From positions 333,958-397,957 of the forward strand of contig NZ_LMFB01000019.1 in assembly GCF_001426685.1 (NCBI RefSeq): a stretch of DNA of 64,000 nucleotides, given 5' to 3'. The notes beneath the pieces were generated by a model. That model was not told the DNA's origin and searched no databases. It saw only the letters and a program-made list of their open reading frames with translations. This document shows, piece after piece, positions 63,026 to 64,000 of this stretch. This DNA comes from Rhizobium sp. Root483D2 (lineage in GTDB: Bacteria; Pseudomonadota; Alphaproteobacteria; Rhizobiales; Rhizobiaceae). Position 1 is the stretch's first letter; every line of letters begins with the position of its first letter. The translations under genes were made by a program, and so were the position numbers.

Positions 63026-63639
63026 TCGGCAAGCTCAAGGGAACGATCGACGAGATCGGTGACGACCATGTCGTGGTGGATGTGCACGGGGTCGGCTATG
63101 TCGCCCATTGCTCGTCAAGGACACTGTCGAAGATCGGGTCGTCCGGTGAGGCCGTCGTGCTGTTCATCGAAACCTATGTCCGCGAAGACCAGTTGCGGCT
63201 GTTCGGCTTTCTGTCGGCGCTGGAGCGGGAATGGTTCCGGTTGCTGCAGAGCGTGCAGGGTGTTGGCTCCAAGGTGGCGCTTGCCGTTCTCTCCGTGTTG
63301 ACGCCGGGCGAACTGGCCAATGCCATCGCATTGCAGGACAAGACAGCCGTCTCGCGCGCACCGGGAGTTGGCCCCAAGGTTGCCGTGCGCATCGTCACCG
63401 AACTCAAAAACAAGGCACCGGCCTTTGCAGGTGAGGCGGGCGCCAATATCGGATTGAAACAGGAATTGGGTGAAGGCGTCGCCTCTGCGCCGGTGTCGGA
63501 TGCGGTGTCGGCGCTCAGCAATCTCGGCTACTCGCGCGACCAGGCTGCCAATGCGGTCGTGGCGGCGTTGAAGAATGGCGGCGAGGGGCTGGATAGTGCG
63601 AAGCTGATACGCTTGGGGTTGAAGGAACTGGCGCGGTAA
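63022..63639 (+). CDS. ruvA: Holliday junction branch migration protein RuvA
   Basis: A 205-aa DNA-binding subunit of the RuvAB motor: [29 protein letters not shown], then [20 protein letters not shown] and [17 protein letters not shown] (helix-hairpin-helix motifs), and a C-terminal domain that contacts RuvB. It has a weak ribosome site, which fits coupling to the ORF before it. Confidence 0.97.
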   Translation: MIGKLKGTIDEIGDDHVVVDVHGVGYVAHCSSRTLSKIGSSGEAVVLFIETYVREDQLRLFGFLSALEREWFRLLQSVQGVGSKVALAVLSVLTPGELANAIALQDKTAVSRAPGVGPKVAVRIVTELKNKAPAFAGEAGANIGLKQELGEGVASAPVSDAVSALSNLGYSRDQAANAVVAALKNGGEGLDSAKLIRLGLKELAR

Positions 63640-63646
63640 CGCGGAG

Positions 63647-63682
63647 GAATTTTGAAAATTCCGACAAATCTGTTAGTGTCGG
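63647..63682. promoter_or_regulatory. Two palindromes upstream of the second AbrB antitoxin
   Basis: GAATTTT-G-AAAATTC (63647-63661) adjoins CCGACA...TGTCGG (63661-63682). Both lie in the 74-bp gap between ruvA and the AbrB gene and are good candidates for an autoregulatory operator. Confidence 0.45.
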
Positions 63683-63713
63683 CTAAATTCCAGTTCTTCC
63701 GAAGGATGTGTCG

Positions 63714-63998
63714 ATGCAGTGGGAATTGATTATTTCTGCCAAGGGCCAAGTGACTATCCCAAAGGAAATGCGGGAGGTCCTGGATCTGCGGCCTGGGGAT
63801 CAGTTGATTTACAGCTTGATCGATGGGCAGATTGTCGTCACGCCGAAGAATGTCAATTTCAATGATTTGGCAGGGCTTCTGGGCAAGGCGCCAAACGGGC
63901 ACGCCACGCTGGACGAAATCGACCAGGCAGTCCTTAAGGCTGCGGGCGCAAGTGTAACGGACTTGAAGGGTGACGCGGCGCCGGATGTTGCAGCATGA
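63714..63998 (+). CDS. SpoVT/AbrB-domain antitoxin
   Basis: A 94-aa protein with an AbrB domain (LIISAKGQVTIPKEMREVLDLRPGDQLIYSLIDGQIVVTP) and a hydrophilic tail that should bind a toxin. GAAGGA lies seven bases before ATG 63714. Its stop overlaps another ATG at 63995 (ATGA), so a partner toxin gene probably starts there and runs off the window. Confidence 0.9.
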   Translation: MQWELIISAKGQVTIPKEMREVLDLRPGDQLIYSLIDGQIVVTPKNVNFNDLAGLLGKAPNGHATLDEIDQAVLKAAGASVTDLKGDAAPDVAA

Positions 63999-64000
63999 AG
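63995..64000 (+). CDS. Probable start of a partner toxin gene (2 codons only)
   Basis: ATGAAG at the right edge overlaps the AbrB stop as ATGA. The arrangement suggests a toxin, probably a PIN-domain VapC, but only two codons are visible. Confidence 0.3.

Noticed and set aside
1-64000. CRISPR array, tRNA, rRNA, prophage or insertion sequence
   Set aside because: No regularly spaced repeats, no tRNA-like cloverleaf, no transposase, integrase or phage gene was recognised on reading both strands.

Overview
ORGANISM. The window reads as chromosomal DNA of an alphaproteobacterium, most likely a member of the Rhizobiaceae (Agrobacterium/Rhizobium type). Support comes from the high GC content, the large number of small gene families typical of this group (DUF1244, DUF2312/GapR, DUF465, DUF1192, DUF1465/RcdA, DUF1036, DUF4164, DUF1127), an HWE-type histidine kinase, a 6S RNA gene directly after zapA, and RIME/REP-like palindromic repeats. 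It looks like a core chromosome: no prophage, insertion sequence, CRISPR array, rRNA or tRNA was found. LAYOUT. 1-4.3 kb: tyrosine/homogentisate catabolism (FAH-family hydrolase, hmgA, MarR and Lrp regulators, hppD). 4.5-7.7 kb: a diguanylate cyclase and a pabB-pabC-yciI operon. 7.9-15.7 kb: oligoendopeptidase F, a sigma-54 activator, a secreted DUF882 protein, msrB-msrA, gapR and DUF1244. 15.7-18.6 kb: N-formylglutamate amidohydrolase and DUF1036-pyk. 18.6-28.7 kb: mixed housekeeping genes, including rpmJ, purE-purK, two DUF465 proteins, an ArsR regulator, a TauE-type permease, a ThiE-like protein, a Sel1-repeat protein, efp and suhB. 28.9-31.0 kb: a MotA/MotB-like membrane pair. 31.1-38.0 kb: an FAD dehydrogenase, an orphan Bug-type binding protein, an ABC exporter, rpmE, a GlxA-type regulator with a rhodanese, and a GFA fragment. 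38.1-40.7 kb: a compact four-gene phospholipid operon. 40.8-46.5 kb: rcdA, DUF1192-MFS, an HWE kinase with its response regulator, and a PhzF protein. 46.6-52.8 kb: fba, pgk, a glycolipid-binding-like gene, gap and tkt. 53.1-57.2 kb: DUF4164, zapA, 6S RNA, three regulator genes, the 5-formyl-THF cyclo-ligase and a YmdB-like phosphoesterase. 57.2-64 kb: brnTA, two secreted proteins, yebC, a cupin protein, a luciferase-like oxidoreductase, and a ruvC-ruvA operon interrupted by toxin-antitoxin genes. HOW IT FITS TOGETHER. HppD, HmgA and the FAH-family hydrolase form the homogentisate route, with MarR and Lrp genes placed where they can control it. The glycolytic genes (pyk, fba, and tkt-gap-pgk) lie far apart but share a TAATCGATT-type palindrome upstream, which suggests one regulator. 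The most notable items are: that shared motif; a palindromic repeat inserted in frame inside the pabC-like gene; a PlsC/CdsA/membrane protein/CDP-alcohol transferase operon whose last enzyme has a changed catalytic signature; a stator-like pair that is not linked to flagella; a candidate small RNA between rcdA and DUF1192; and a vapBC module plus a 16-codon linker ORF between ruvC and ruvA, followed by a second AbrB antitoxin.
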